DNA of 64,000 nucleotides. Origin: Trichaptum fuscoviolaceum. Its lineage: Eukaryota; Basidiomycota; Agaricomycetes; Hymenochaetales; Trichaptaceae. The DNA lies in the NCBI GenBank assembly GCA_910574455.1, contig CAJSYZ010000005.1, positions 7,006,001 through 7,070,000 on the forward strand, written 5' to 3'. Below the pieces are notes generated by a model. That model did no database searches. It was not told the DNA's origin and saw only the letters and a program-made list of their open reading frames with translations. How positions within the stretch are numbered: the stretch's first letter is position 1; every line of letters starts with the position of its first letter. The position numbers and the translations under genes were made by a program. Of the stretch, positions 50,540 through 63,603 are shown one piece after another.

Positions 50540-52750
50540 ATGTATCCGATCGATTCTCAATGAACAGGAGGGATGGAAGGACTTCGTGGATTATAGTTAT
50601 AACGTTCTGGAATGAAAGATAGTGATATGGCAGCTTGTACTTTACATTCATGTGATTATTAAATTCTCTTCGGGGCTGCATATCTTCTGCGATGGAGTTC
50701 AACGAGCCACCCATGGCAGCGCTGACAATGATGAAGAAGAGGGCGCTGATACGGCAACACGTAGAAAGAGATCCGGTTCAAGAGTCAAGGCACGCGCGGA
50801 TGATGCCGAATTTATGTCCGTGAGAGTTTTCACTCGTTGAACGCAACTCTTTCTCCAACCTCCATGATCTTGCTTACCGTCTTTGACGTGCCTCTCACAA
50901 GGAAAACAACGGCACACATTTACTATTATGAGGCCGATAGTACTCTATCTACCATCAAGATTCTGCTACTGGTTTTGATTAGAAGTCGTCGCCTTTCAGG
51001 CAGGATTACCAAGTCTGCTGTCGCCCGACATCGGGCTGCACCATATATTTATTTTCGTGGCTGTTTAAAACCATAAGCAGCCCTCAACTACTCACGAAAC
51101 CCGCAGTAACCACATTAATCAGAACTCACGTGCTATACGCCGGTCATTCCGTACTTGCTGCGAAGCAGTTCCGTATCATCCTTCTCCTGATCCGATCACC
51201 AAAACATCCACAGGGGTCTTGGATGTGGACGATATGCTTGGGAAGTCGCGCTTTGATGGCCGCCGACTGCGGGTCCGCAATCTTCAGCATATTCACTTGT
51301 ACTCGACGTGTGGTCCGTTGTTTTGCCTTATATTCAAGTCCCACAGCAACTCCGCGACCATACCGGATACTTCAGAACTCCGAGCCAGGCCTGGTTCGTT
51401 CACCCTAATGGCCTATCGACGACTGAATATGTCTATAATAAAGAGAGTCGCACGCTGTGCAGATGATTCAACGAACATAATGAGCCGCGCTCTCGCGATG
51501 TCGGAGAAAACCCACCAATCGAGGGAGCTATCCACGCCAAAGCAATCAAGTCCAGTGATTTCTGATGGCATCGGTGATTTCTAAAATGGTAGGCGTACCT
51601 CATTAAAACACTTCATCATTGTTAACTTTCCTAAAATGATTTTTTCGAGGTTCTAGCTCCGTGAAGCTACGTGTTTAGAACCCATAAAACCGAAATCACT
51701 ACATGTACCTCGGTAAATCGTTGTTAGACTATGATTAACGCAAGCATAACCTTCTATTGGTTATTTAGTGTGAATAATCCGGAGATTGGACTGATGGGAT
51801 CACTCTCCAAAATTGCTGCTGGAGCTGCACGTTAAAACCTTGTCTATCTTTTAGAAATGGAGTATTAAATCGAAGTAAGTCTCTCACAGGTATCCGGTTT
51901 CTTGCTTCGTTGCCGCATCACTGTATAACTATACTTACTTACTATCGATATTTCCGTGAGCAGGAATCTTGATGTGTTGATCCGCATCGAAACGTGGCAC
52001 AGTGCACAGTGATGAACGTGCAATTTTGGGAGTCGATGGGGAAGCAGTCAATCGGTATGCTGTGCTAAGGCTTCCCCCCTTGACCCTCTACACGCTCGGG
52101 AATGACTGACTTGGTTTGCTTTGTACTTCTTAGGAGAAACGTAGGACTGTCGGGCCTCCTTAGTTGGTAAACTTTCTCCGCATTCCACCTACAACCGAAT
52201 CATCCCTATCGCTTTCCAGATGATGGATTGCAGGGCTTGATGTGAATCCTTCTTCAGAACTAGAGTAGAAACAAGGCTTCACAATGCACACTATGGTCGC
52301 TAAAGTACTTCAAGGATCAATGCTTGACTCTAACACTATGATCATTCCCTTTCTTCAGAATGATGGTGAGTCATCTATTACAAGAGCTCAGTCCCGCGCC
52401 TCACATTCATTCGTAACGCAATATGTCGCTCGTAGCCAAGACTCAGATCGGTTGTCCTTATTCGTCCTGTAAGATATCTATGCGACACCGGAGTCATATC
52501 AGAGTTGGGCGCGTTGCGCCGGGTTAATACAAGTAATTTATCTCCGCTTTCGTGTTAAAGCTACTCCTAAGCGATCTGATCAGACGCATTCTCATCGCAC
52601 CTCACCATTTTTTCTTCAAACGATGCTAGGGGGCGGAGGAATCTGAATAGCCTCCGATATATACGATTACAAGTAAGCTTTCGATTCTCATATAAACTGA
52701 GGCCTATGCCTCTACCCAAGCTACACAAACATTCCTCATCTTATCTCAAT
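50540..52750. other. Intergenic; no recognised gene
   Basis: The longest frame is 121 codons (51219-51584, plus); it has no recognised domain and no clear splice partners. AT-rich from 51600 to 52000. Promoter region of the zinc-finger gene at the right end. Confidence 0.4.
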
Positions 52751-53936
52751 ATGTCTGACCGTTCATCGAACACACGAAATCTCCCTCACATCCGCGATAT
52801 CTTAGGCGGTATGTCTTGGCTTACTATTTTCTCTTACCGACACTCCTTTGAATTGAGGACCCATGCAGCTGAACTTTACTCGTCGACCCCTGGACATAGA
52901 GAATCCCGATCTTCTGCAACTCGCTTACCTTTGTCGGACCCGCGTTATTCAGGAGGGGCGAGTAGCGAAACACAGTGCCTGAATGATTAAGGCTAACTTC
53001 CTTCGATCAAAACGTCTAGTCTCCCTACAGGCCCGCGCCTACTGGTCAAGGTAGTAATCAAGTCACTTGTGTCATGTCCTGGTTGAAGTGCTTCGCCACT
53101 GACAAAGCTTCTGTTCTTCTAGCTACCCCATCAACAAATCGCCAATCATCATACGCACAGCCACAGGGGACTCCTGGTCCTGGAGCACCTCGATACCCCG
53201 CTGGCGGTAGTCCCGGTAGCTATCATGCCTCAGCGAGCCCTACCCTTCATCCAGCAAGCTGGGATTCAAGTGAGTTTCCTTTCATTTTTGATATTTCTTG
53301 ACTATGCTTACAATTATCCCTTAGGCCACATAATGCGGACGTCCACTCCGTTGCTCACACATTCTAGCTCACAGCGCATGTATCAACATCCATCCCTTGG
53401 GTCTAATTCTAGCTACAGCGGCGCGGCGCAACCTGTTGGCCACTACACATCGCCGCAGGGTGTCTTAGTCGAAGGCATGAGGGGACCGGGCTTGACGCCT
53501 CAAGATGCATCACAGTATCATACGACGTCTTTTCCGGTGATCCCCGAAGATCAACAACCCAATGCCCGTTATGTTTGTGCTACATGCAATAAGCGTTTCA
53601 ATCGCCCGAGCAGTCTCCGCGTGAGCAGCTCCGCGTCCTAACCGTTGTCCTTATACTGAAGTTGCCTTATCCCCTTTCGTTAGACTCATGAGCTCAGTCA
53701 TTCAGGTGTCAAACGTGAGTGAATACAAGCAATCAGAACTTATCAATCCACACACTTATTGCTTATATGCCACAGCATTTGCATGTACCTACCCGAACTG
53801 TGGACGGCGTTTCAGTGTGCAGAGCAATATGCGCCGGCACATGACGAAGGTGCACGAAAGGGGGGGCTCGTCGAAGCAAGGTGAGAGCTCTGAAGATGAA
53901 TACGACGACGAAAGCGAACCTTGCGCACGTCACTAG
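52751..53936 (+). CDS. C2H2 zinc-finger protein (two C-terminal fingers)
   Basis: Probable sequence-specific transcription factor. Start MSDRSSNTRNLPHIRDILGG; the N-terminal two thirds is Ser/Pro/Gln/Gly-rich and disordered (SYAQPQGTPGPGAPRYPAGG, QHPSLGSNSSYSGAAQPVGH). Finger 1 is YVCATCNKRFNRPSSLR/THELSHSG, split by an intron between Arg and Thr. Finger 2 is PFACTYPNCGRRFSVQSNMR followed by RHMTKVH, joined across another intron after GVK. Finger 2 has the C-x4-C spacing and RHM-x2-VH ending common in Agaricomycete regulators of this type. The acidic tail reads ESSEDEYDDESEPCARH. Five or more short introns; the exons at 52990-53120 are the least certain. DNA target unknown. Confidence 0.82.
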
Positions 53937-54701
53937 CGAAGAGACGCAAACCCGAACGCTGAGGTCGTACGTGGATTTTACGACTTCCTGATGAGGGTTG
54001 ACTCATAATTCTTCACAGGCTTCCGGAAATAACGCAACGTTTTGATACGACATCATAGAACTCCTCAAATATCTATCTGGAAATTTAATCATACCCTCGC
54101 AACAAGGCAGACAATTCTGTAATACAAGACCATCAATAAAGTTATAGTCCGGCAAGACAAACAAATAGAGAACCTACGTGTGTTATTAAATTCCAACAGA
54201 AGGACAATTCGATCACGACTTAATCTCATATCCTTATCTATTTCCCTATATCTATAACTCAGCAAATTCGATCTTCGCAAAATTTAGATGCATTTATTTA
54301 TTTGAAGCTTTGTAGTAGGATAAAATTGCCTACCATCTTGTCTCGTTAAATCAACCTTATTTATTCATTTCGCTCGATGAGCCCGAATCTGCTCAAGAAA
54401 AACTGCAATTTGATCTCAACTGGACTGCGCTTTTAACTATACCTCTTAAGATACGACGGAATACATATTTTATTATAATTATATTTGCCACGAACTAGAA
54501 CTTGAACAAGCGTGAGAAACTGTTAAAATACACTGTGGCAAGTGTGTACCACATTGTAGTGCGTGATTGCTCGCTATTGCATGTCATCGCGTCTCACACC
54601 CATTATCTCCAGCGTGCTCCAGAAGGGAAGCAGACATGCGATGTCGTCGAGTCCAATTTACTCTCTTATCTCACAACCACCACGATCACGAAGAGTGACA
54701 A
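53937..54701. other. Intergenic, AT-rich
   Basis: AT-rich spacer (especially 54060-54500) between the zinc-finger and permease genes; nothing else is recognised. Confidence 0.5.
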
Positions 54702-57144
54702 ATGTCTTTGAGAGGTGAGGCTCGTAACGGGTCGCGGTCGTGTTCTCGGGCATCGGAACGTCAGCCACTGTTAGGCGGGACAACACATGGACAGATACCT
54801 GTGCAGGAGCCCATAGATGGGGCGCATCTGCACGCTGGCGATGCTGGTGGTATGTCCTGATTTGAACGTCTTATGTGACCCCTTTTGCTCATCAGGAACA
54901 CTTTATTAACAGCAACAAGCGGTGAATCGTTCGATGATGTGCCACACGAGAAGAGGCAAATAGGTAAAATCGCAATCATATCGTGTTCAAGCGGACAGCT
55001 GTCCAACAATTATGTATCACAGGACTCTTTAGCGCAGTGTTCCTCATCTTCAACCGTGTTATCGGAACTGGGTGCGTACGTTGATATCTTAATGTCATCC
55101 TCGAGTGTGACCCATGTTGTTCCTTTCCTTCCTTTAGGATTTATGCCACCCCGAGCTTGATCCTGCGGTCTTGTGGCAGTGTCGGGATGTCGCTTCTGCT
55201 ATGGATACTGGGCGCTATGATAGCAGCGGCAGGGACTGTAGTGTATATTGAACTCGGAACGGTAACGTGACCCCAACTCAAGATTTGTGGAAACTCATCA
55301 ATCTGAAGCAGACACGCGCATGTGTAACAGGGATTGCCGCGCAGTGGTGGAGAGAAAAATTATCTCGAGTTTATCTTCCGAAAGCCCAAGTTCCTCGCGA
55401 GCTGTGTCTTTGCGATGTATGCTGTCCTGATTGTGAGCCTAAAATACGTTCTGATATACGAGATACCGCTCATCTGATGATCTTGCGGTGGAACCGTAGG
55501 GCTGGTCGGCAGGCGGTGCTGTTGTCTTTGGCGAATGTGAGGATTCGCCTTTTTTGTAATCTTGCTTGCTATGACTTCAATCTGACAGATGAAATTATTT
55601 CCCCTTTCGTTGTTACTCCCGTAGACACTGTGCATGCTCTCGCTCTACCTATATCGACGACCAACACTCGCGTTGTCGGAGTTCTTGCTCTAACTGTGGC
55701 GTTTCTTCTCCATGGAACGAACCTGAAACTTGGACTTCGCGTGCAGAACACCTTCGGCATCTTTGTCCTGCTCGTGATGATTTTTATTGCGCTCGCGGGA
55801 CAGTTCGTGCTTCTGTTCCCAAGTCTTTCTCCCACGAAGCGGACGGACAACTTGGAGTGGGCAAACCTTTGGAAAGATACGCGCCTGGAGGCGAACGCAT
55901 TTGTTACGGCGTTGTATAACATCATCTGGTGTGTGCTCCTCTTGAGAGCTAAATATTGTTTGGCGCTGCTAAGAGAAAATGTTAGGTCCTTTATTGGATA
56001 TTCAAATGCAAACTACGCTCTATCAGAAGTTCGGGATCCTGTGCGGACGATCAAGAAAGCGGCTCCGTTGGCTATGCTCTTTGTCACATTTGTCTACATG
56101 CTCGTAAACATTGCATATTTCGTTGTTGTTTCAAAGGAAGATATTCTTGGTAGTGGCCGAGTCGTAGCGTGAGTCATTCTTAGTGCTTCCAACTCGGACT
56201 ATAGACGAAGGAGTTAATCTTTTACGAATACACAGGGCGCTGTTCTTTAGAAATCTGTTTGGTCCAAACACCGAACGTGTAGGTGCATCTCCTTCCGGTT
56301 CTACTGTGTTTGACTCATTAAACTTGATCTGATTATATCAGGTTGTCAGTGCAATAATAGCCCTTTCAGTGTTTGGGAATATGCTGGCTGTCCTGTTTAC
56401 TCACGGCAGAGGTACTATCATCTATGGAACATATCTGCTACGCAGACCTCTGAGTCTCCTTTTTCAGTCGTCCAAGAACTTGGCCGCGAAGGAATTCTAC
56501 CTTACTCCGAATGGTTTGCCAGCAATAAACCGTTTAATGCTCCATTTTCTGGACTCTTCTGGCAATGGGCCATCAGCTCAATCATTGCAGCAACTCCTCC
56601 GCCCGGGGATGCGTTCAATTTCGTTCTCCAGTGTATGTTCCCACTTTTTATGCGGATTTTCCTCCACGAGTGACATATGATCATTGCTACATACTAGTAT
56701 CATCGTACCCACACTCGCTGATAAACACAGCGATTGCCGGAGGGTTGCTCTTCCTTCACTCTCGATGGGGGCGCAGCTGGGACTGGTCGCCACCGTTCAA
56801 AGCTTGGCCTCTTGTCACGGTCTTCTTTCTTGTCTCAAACGTCTTCCTTGTTGTTGTCCCGCTCGTTCCTCCAGCGTCCGGCTACTCGCCTTTCGAGCAT
56901 CTGCCGTATTTTGTAAGCCCCTTCTATCCTTGGACCCGGTTCCAATGTGCTAATAATTGACATGTTTCTTGGGCAGCTACACGTCGTGGTATGTCTGAGT
57001 ATCGCTCTTTTCGGCGTTATCTACTGGTACATTTGGTGTATCTACCTTCCGCGGAGAAACGGGTACACATTGGAGCGTGAGGTGGTGATTCAAGAAGACG
57101 GTGTGTCTCGAAGCGTGTTTCAGAAAGTTTACTACTTGCGATAG
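54702..57144 (+). CDS. Amino-acid permease, methionine-permease type (APC superfamily)
   Basis: Plasma-membrane amino-acid/proton symporter, most like fungal methionine permeases (MUP1/MUP3) and LAT-type transporters. The cytosolic N-terminus reads MSLRGEARNGSRSCSRASER. TM1 reads GLFSAVFLIFNRVIGTGIYA, with the substrate-binding IGTGI turn split by an intron, followed by TPSLILRSCGSVGMSLLLW. Next come ELGTGLPRSGGEKNYLEFIF, GWSAGGAVVFGE, TRVVGVLALTVAFLLHGTNL, the substrate loop SFIGYSNANYALSEVRDPVR, and NIAYFVVVSKEDILGSG. The family-typical VQELGREGILPYSEWFASNK precedes FSGLFWQWAISSIIAATPP. Late helices read PLVTVFFLVSNVFLVVVPLV and LHVVVCLSIALFGVIYWYIW, then a tail ending KVYYLR. About 11-12 helices expected. 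All exons have good splice sites and no lesion is seen. Confidence 0.92.
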
Positions 57145-57839
57145 AGATTGTTAGATGGGAACCGGGGCTCCAATATGATCGAGCACTATGGACTTTCCCC
57201 ATCGTTAACCAGTCATCGGATCAAATCTATGTCTTATGCTTTGAGTATGTCTTACTTTGCTTCGCTTCCATCGTTGACTTTTGAGACCATCTGTGCCGAA
57301 CGTCGGAGTTTCGATTGAGCCTCGGCTGAGCCTGATGTGGTAGGTACGATCGCCAAAGCTGGTGGTCGATGGCGGCGGACGTTGAAAATACGATCTGCTT
57401 CCGACGATCGACATAACTTGAACCGATTACTACTATGCGACTCAGGCATCGCGGGAGAAGCGGTAAGCTGACAGAACGCCAGTCATGTGCACCTGCTATC
57501 CCCCTCGTGTATATGATAGACTGCGCCTCCTTTTTGCCCTCCCTCACCCTCCTCTGTCTCTTCCACCTCCTACAACCAGGAGACGCATTGAAGAAAGGCC
57601 TTCTCTGCTTTCTGTCAAATCTCGAGCTAAGAAGGCGTTACTGCTTCTGATTCGTCCCTTGGGCGACGTTTCAACTTTGTGGCGTGGAGGGAAAACGGCG
57701 CACGGGGAGGGCAAATACACTCGGTCTACGTCAATCAATGTAGGCCTCATCTACCTTCACTGGTGATCAGGATGCTCAAGATTGTCTATTTTTTTGTAGT
57801 GGTTATATCACAGATAAACAAACACATCTTACAATTACA
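57145..57839. other. Intergenic
   Basis: Spacer and promoter region of the Ser-rich gene. Overlapping short frames on both strands near 57430-57770, none convincing. Confidence 0.45.
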
Positions 57840-60058
57840 ATGGCGACATCGGAGATGCCACCCGACAGTCCGATTGAAGACATCGCAAGTCTGGCTTCGG
57901 ATTATCCTGATTCACCCTTGGACACCCCGTCTACGTTAGTTCACTTGGGACCGCCCCCACACACTATTCCGAAGTCCAGTTTCGTGTTCAATTCGTCCAC
58001 TTCTCGCGAATGGGCGCGCGACTCATCTGTCGGTGGTGGCCGACCGACACTCTCCGCGTTGCCGTCATTTTACTCAGAAATGTCTTCTGCCGACTCAACT
58101 TTGAGTTTGGGATCGTCAACGTCGCAGCTGTCCTCTTGGAGCGATGCTGGATCCATCGGACACAAGAGTCACGGTTGCAATTGGCAAAGGTCAAGGGAAT
58201 ATCAGACTCGTCTGACTGCTGGGGAGTGCTTTGAGCATGCGTTTAGCAGCTCAAAACAGGCGCGTGAGTGGGAGATGTTGAGGTCGGCGACAAGCAAGTC
58301 AATGGCACCCGCAAGGCCTTCTGCGGGCCAGTTTCAGGCATCGGGCTTGTGTACGTTCGGTGGTACTTCGACTCTGACAAGGCGGAGGTCAAGCGGACTC
58401 ACTCTCACTTATGAACTTGCGCTGAGGTCGAAGGACTGCTCTGCGGCTCCGCCGAAGGGAACGTTCAGAAGTGGATCTCGGCTCACTGATCGAAGGCATT
58501 CTGACTACAATTTACCACTATCGCACTTTCAAAGTGGCTCCGAAACACTGGATTCCCAGTCGTCAAGTCCGAGCATCTCTCCCACCTCTGCTTCCTCGTC
58601 CTCTTCTCCAGACTCACTGTCCATCTTGTATTCCTCAGTTGGGACCTCGGCGGCAGTCCGCGAGCCATTGTTGTCTCGCGAGGACTGGGAGAAGGCGTCT
58701 ACGCGGCGGACCGAGCAAAGGCGGAGGAGTCGAGAAGTCTCTTGCCCTTGCAGTGCCACCAATCGCGATTCAGACTTTCCCCTCTACACTAATCTCGAGC
58801 CGATATCAATCTCAGGCCAATCGATCGGCGGGTGGATCGGCCTGGAGAACGCCCCCACAGAGGAGATACGTCGGCATCATTTTTTCAGCAAGAACATCCC
58901 TCAGTCACAGGCTCGGCACCCATTCCAGGACCTCAAGCCACGCTCCCCTGAAAGCTTATACTCTGATCACGGACGCGACAAGGCATTCATTCGTACACCA
59001 GATCCTTCAGTTGAGGATAGAGCCGGGAGAACTTACGAGGAGAAACGGACGGACGAGACAGAGGACGAGGACATATTGACTGCGCTGCAGCGCACAGAGA
59101 TTTTTTCGCAGTTATCTCTATATCTCAGAATGGATGTATTGGATCAGGGCTTGCTTACTGCCAGTGGTGGCTGAATACATGCTATGGCTAGTTATTTCCT
59201 TCGTTCTAACAAACACAATCAATTTCGACTGAATAGATATACTATCATTATCTCTACTTTCACTAAGTTTAGGCTGTTTCTTTCATCGGTGTTTTATGCA
59301 GACCTCGGATGCAAGTTGAAGTTTAGTCTTTCGAGGAGGAAATGGGGCATCGCTAGAGTTTTGGTCGAATCGGGGATCGGAGTTGAGATGCCGTATGTTA
59401 TGACAGAGGGTGTTCAGCAATGGCTACATTCTGCATCTAGCGGTATGCCACCAAGCGTTATCTCATCATCGTCTGCCACTTCGTCCCCGTGCTCACTGAC
59501 TACCACTGATGTCTTTCAATCCCCTGTTGATGACACTATCTATCTTGATATCTTCCCCCGACGTCCGCACCGACCAAAGTTGACCATAGAAAACCGCTAT
59601 ACTCACGGCTTTGGCGAATCTGTGTGGGATGACGTGTGTACTAAATTGCGTACGCCATCGTTGTCTTCTGTTGCTTATTCTAGTGGCGATAGTCTCCTTC
59701 TAACCTCGACTCTGTGAGCTCGTTCTCGTCAACTACTGCGTCAGGGGAATGGATGCGACCCTGCTTTGATCATGAATCTGCATCTCCCCCAAGAGGTGCA
59801 TTCATATCGAACAAACGCAGTCTTTCTTCTCTTCAAAGCCGAAAACATGTCAAGTCACCCAAGCAAGCGCATTCATCTTCGAATGACTCAGGCTACAACA
59901 GCAACAATAATTCGCCTCTGTCGCGATTGTGTGGCCTGTCTACTACGGCGGTCCTTCCTCCTACACCTCCAGTAGCAGCACCACTTGCCTTGCTTTTCTC
60001 AGAGTTCAATGGCCTCAAACTACTCAGAGTGCTCGAGCCGCCGATGACAAGAGTATAA
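57840..60058 (+). CDS. Ser/Thr-rich low-complexity protein, unknown function
   Basis: Exon 1 is a 444-codon frame from MATSEMPPDSPIEDIASLAS, rich in Ser, Pro and Thr, with charged Arg/Ser clusters (RRTEQRRRSREVSC; DETEDEDILTALQRTEIFSQ). A second part (59300-59630) reads KLKFSLSRRKWGIARVLVES and WLHSASSGMPPSVISSSS. It joins, by a GTGTGT..GATAG intron of about 60 bases, a third part reading SNLDSVSSFSSTTASGEWMR and SPPTPPVAAPLALL. The junction between 59105 and 59300 is uncertain, and the last exon could instead end near 60134 or 60147. No domain is recognised. The pattern suggests a phosphorylated, disordered regulatory or scaffold protein, which is inference only. Confidence 0.65.
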
Positions 60059-60903
60059 TGGAGAGAGAAAGCCGCCGAGTGCACGGCCCTCCGGGAACAA
60101 AGGAAGCGCACGCGGAGCTTGAGACGCCAATGACAGGTCGAGTATGACAACCTTCCGACAGACATCGCTGTTCGAGGAATTGCGAACGAATATAAGCGCG
60201 TCAGTGTTGACCGGTCATGTGGAAGCTCAGGTTTGGCCAAGGAAAATGCACCTTCTGGACATCCATTCCCATTGACCACTACTAGTAGGCTGGCATGACC
60301 GGCTGGCGGAATACAGAGCGAACCCAAATATCATGTCAGTCGCACAGTCAGGTTACACAGGGACTTCATATCCAGTAAGTGTGCTCGATTCACTCTTGAC
60401 TGCTGAAAGCCTAAGTTCGATGAACGACAGGGACGGGTTGGTACTCCTAATGTCGGCTATGGCGAACGTTTAGTTTGAAGTACACGATAATGAAAGAATG
60501 GAAAGACGAGGGCATCAGGACGCTAACGCAAATCCATCTTTGCATAATATTAACTAAACATTTTCACAACTATATCAGCGTTTGAATGTATTTAACAAAC
60601 CATGAACGTACCACTCTGCTTAAGTCTTTGAACATCTTAAAAAAGTGAGAAACATTAAGATCAGACTTGAGTGGACAACCTGTCCACCATGATGCCATCA
60701 CAGAAAAGCTGTTCATAGCAAATCACATTCAGTAAGATTACAAGAGTATTGGTTATTTCGTTGTATGAATCAGTCTAACATACAAAAGTCCTTGTTCAAC
60801 ATAAAATCCACCCAATTACCAATGATAATAAGCCGGAGGGCTAGAAATGCTGAGGGCGGTAGCGTGTACGAAAGTAATGTTGACGGAGTACGATAGTAAT
60901 TAG
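60059..60903. other. Intergenic between convergent genes
   Basis: May include the true last codons of the Ser-rich gene; beyond 60450 AT-rich 3' flank of the F-box gene. Nothing else is seen. Confidence 0.5.
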
Positions 60904-63046
60904 TCAGACCATAATAACGAAGCTGGAAGCGCGTCCATACCGGAGCGGTTTGGTGTACTTTACATCGTCGATCCGGGATCGTAGATGGTCCAGCACATTA
61001 TCGGCCAATTGTAGACAATCATACACTTCCAGACATCGCAGCCGGTCGAATTGCGATGGTCCACCTGCACCTGCATCCTCATCGATTAATACAGCTGGGT
61101 GTTGTGGCGGCGGAGATGGCGTAGATGGCGTCGGCGGTGTCATGGCGAAACCGAAGCCATTCGGCAAGTGTGGGGGCGGAACGAAGGGCGGGATAGCCCA
61201 CGTCTGCGGAACTGTATGAATGAGAGCAGGTATGGGATCTGCTGGAGCACCGGCAATCGTCGATGGGTTGCGCTCGTTCACGAGACGCAAAAGCTTCGGT
61301 ATGGTGGTATTATTCGATGACGGAGTGCAGCTGCGTAGCGCAAGGTGCTCCAGCTGTGGTAGGGGCCATGAGCCACCGCGATGCTTGAGCGCATCGAGCA
61401 GTCCGTCCATATTGGTGCGCCCAACCTTCAAAGTACGCAGCTGCGGGAGTGCTGGAAAGAATTGCCATGGGAGAGCCTCACCGTCGCCGCCGTGGGGATA
61501 GTATGGTGCCATGCCAAACAATGACATAGTTTCGTACGCAACTGAGAGTGTGTGTATAGGCGGGTGGTGTGAGCGGATGATAAACTGTAAGATTGTATCA
61601 TCAAGTGCCTCCCAGTCCATATTGAGGGTAAGGCACTCCAGAGCTGGCGCCTTGAGTGACTCCAATAGTTTGCTGATGATAAGATTTCCAGTCATGTGGA
61701 TTGACCGGAGTGCCGGGAGAGTTACGACGTCAAGTGGGAGGAGTGAGGGATGGATGGCTTGGAAGCTCAGCGACAGAGATTCGAGCGTAGGGTTTGCTGC
61801 GAGAGCATCGAGCACCCGATCAAGTGTGATTTGGGAGGACTGAGGACCAATGGGGTTTACGGATGTCTGTATCTGGAGGGAACGTAAATTCCCAGACACA
61901 AGAGGCGAGTCCCATTTGAAAGGGATGTAACGTAGAGTCACTGCCCTCAGTTGCGGAAAAGATATCTTCGCATTTCCATCGCCAGTAGGAAGTAGGTCAA
62001 ACGGAGAGAAGTCTTGCTCGGGTCGAAGATGTAACACTTCTCCACTGGAAACTTCAAACTCCTCTAGCATCGGTGCGACATCTGTAATCATATATCAATC
62101 GCCGTGAAGGAGGACCAAAATGGAAAAAAAACGCACGTCCGTTAAGAGATTGTAAGGCTTTGATGGAATCAAACTTCCGCTCAAATCTAAATACAAATCG
62201 CCTCCAACGATGCATTTGCTGGGTGAGGTAGTAAAAGACAATATGTCCCCAGGAAATATTCGCAGCCGACCGGGGCGGCGCAACTGTATCGTAGCTTGAA
62301 GCATTGTGTTCGTTAAAATGCGATACATACGGCACAGTCGGTGTCTGTTGAGGTTGGAGATGCGGTATTTCATCATGCATGCCAAGCTTGATTGTTGCGT
62401 TGCCAAGTGCTTGCAAGGCTGCGGGTAAGAAAGGAATTGGCGGGGTAGGTGGCGGTTCCTGATACCATCCGTCCAATGGTGGACTCCATGGAATTCCAGG
62501 GCTCGGCGGGTGTCGTCTGCGTCTCTGGTTTTGCGGAACCTGAAGGAAGATCTCGATGTCGAGAGGGACTAGTGACTTCGAACGCTCAAGCCAGACTCGA
62601 ATGATCTCTGGGCTCTCATGTGTAGCGGTCACAAGTCGTATCTTAGCAGATGTTATGAGCACCAATATAAGAGGCAATATCAGAGCACACACCTTTGACC
62701 ACAACCTTGGCATGTCTAATGCTAACCGCCTCCAAGACGAACATACAGCCGCTAAGCGCCAACCAGCATGGGCGGATAGATCAAAGCACTGCCAGAATAT
62801 GTGCCTTAGAATATCGTCTGGAAGCCTCCGCATTGGCGAGAGAAACTCCTTGGTTGTCTGTATCTGTTTCTCAATTTCCAGCTTCTCGCGGTTCAAGTCC
62901 TTGATAGTCATTTCAGACTGTCGGATCATCTCCTCGAGCTTCTGCCGTGCTTCCATTATCCGAGCGTCTACTTCGTCTGACGACCTCTGCTGTTGCAGCA
63001 GCATCTGCCTTGCCTCCCCTAGTTGCTGATCTGTTGGCACAGACAT
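60904..63046 (-). CDS. F-box protein with leucine-rich repeats
   Basis: Probable substrate receptor of an SCF ubiquitin ligase. Three exons. The start MSVPTDQQLGEARQMLLQQQ was chosen because it begins the coiled coil; the frame stays open upstream to 63238. Residues ~15-75 form a coiled coil (KLEEMIRQSEMTIKDLNREK, LEIEKQIQTTKEFL). The F-box follows: RRLPDDILRHIFWQCFDLSA, WRLAAVCSSWRRLALDMPRLW. Then HESPEIIRVWLERSKSLVPL, a Pro-rich loop, and LRR-like segments in the long last exon (FPQLRAVTLRYIPFKWDSP, NPTLESLSLSFQAI, LPQLRTLKVGRTNMDGLLDA, LPQLEHLALRSCTPS, DRLRCLEVYDCLQLADNVLD). A Pro-rich insertion lies before the last repeat. This is the common Agaricomycete F-box/LRR architecture. Target unknown. 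Confidence 0.88.
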
Positions 63047-63603
63047 GGTGTAGTTTGGCGGTGGAGGGTAGTGGTGGTAGTAGACAAGGACAGCGCTTGG
63101 TGCACTGCAGTGGGTCATTGGAATGCAATTATGTAAGCAGATCTGAGTCTTCGTTCGACGACTCACCGGACTCACTGGCATCATGCCTCGGTTTGGGAAA
63201 ACGGCGGACTCGGACTCTACAGGAAATAAAAAAAACAAATCCGCATAACTTCAGGTTGATGTTGAGCATGACACACGCTAGTCATAGATCAGAAGTGACT
63301 GAAAGTTAGGTCGACTCATTTTTTCTGCTTGTGGACGCTGTCAAAGTGACTCAGAATCCTATTCTAATTCGATCAAATATCATAATACCGTTACATTATA
63401 CTCAGGCTGTTTTGCGGCTGGCTGTGAAGACAAGTATAACCAACTCTTTACCACCGCCCTTCCCCTGGGAACAACCTCCTCCATAGTCTGGACTTTCATG
63501 GTAATCCTTCAATCATTGGAAGTGATTCCACTGTTCTTTCTTTTTCGTATTGTCTCAACCAGACTGCAGATGTCATAAAGGAATATTGCCTCCTCAATAG
63601 AAA
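63047..63603. other. Intergenic
   Basis: Promoter region of the F-box gene and 3' flank of the next minus-strand gene; the F-box reading frame extends open to about 63238. Confidence 0.5.

Noticed and set aside
54885..55160. 91-codon frame read without splicing
   Set aside because: It runs through introns of the permease; the spliced reading gives the conserved IGTGIYATPS motif.
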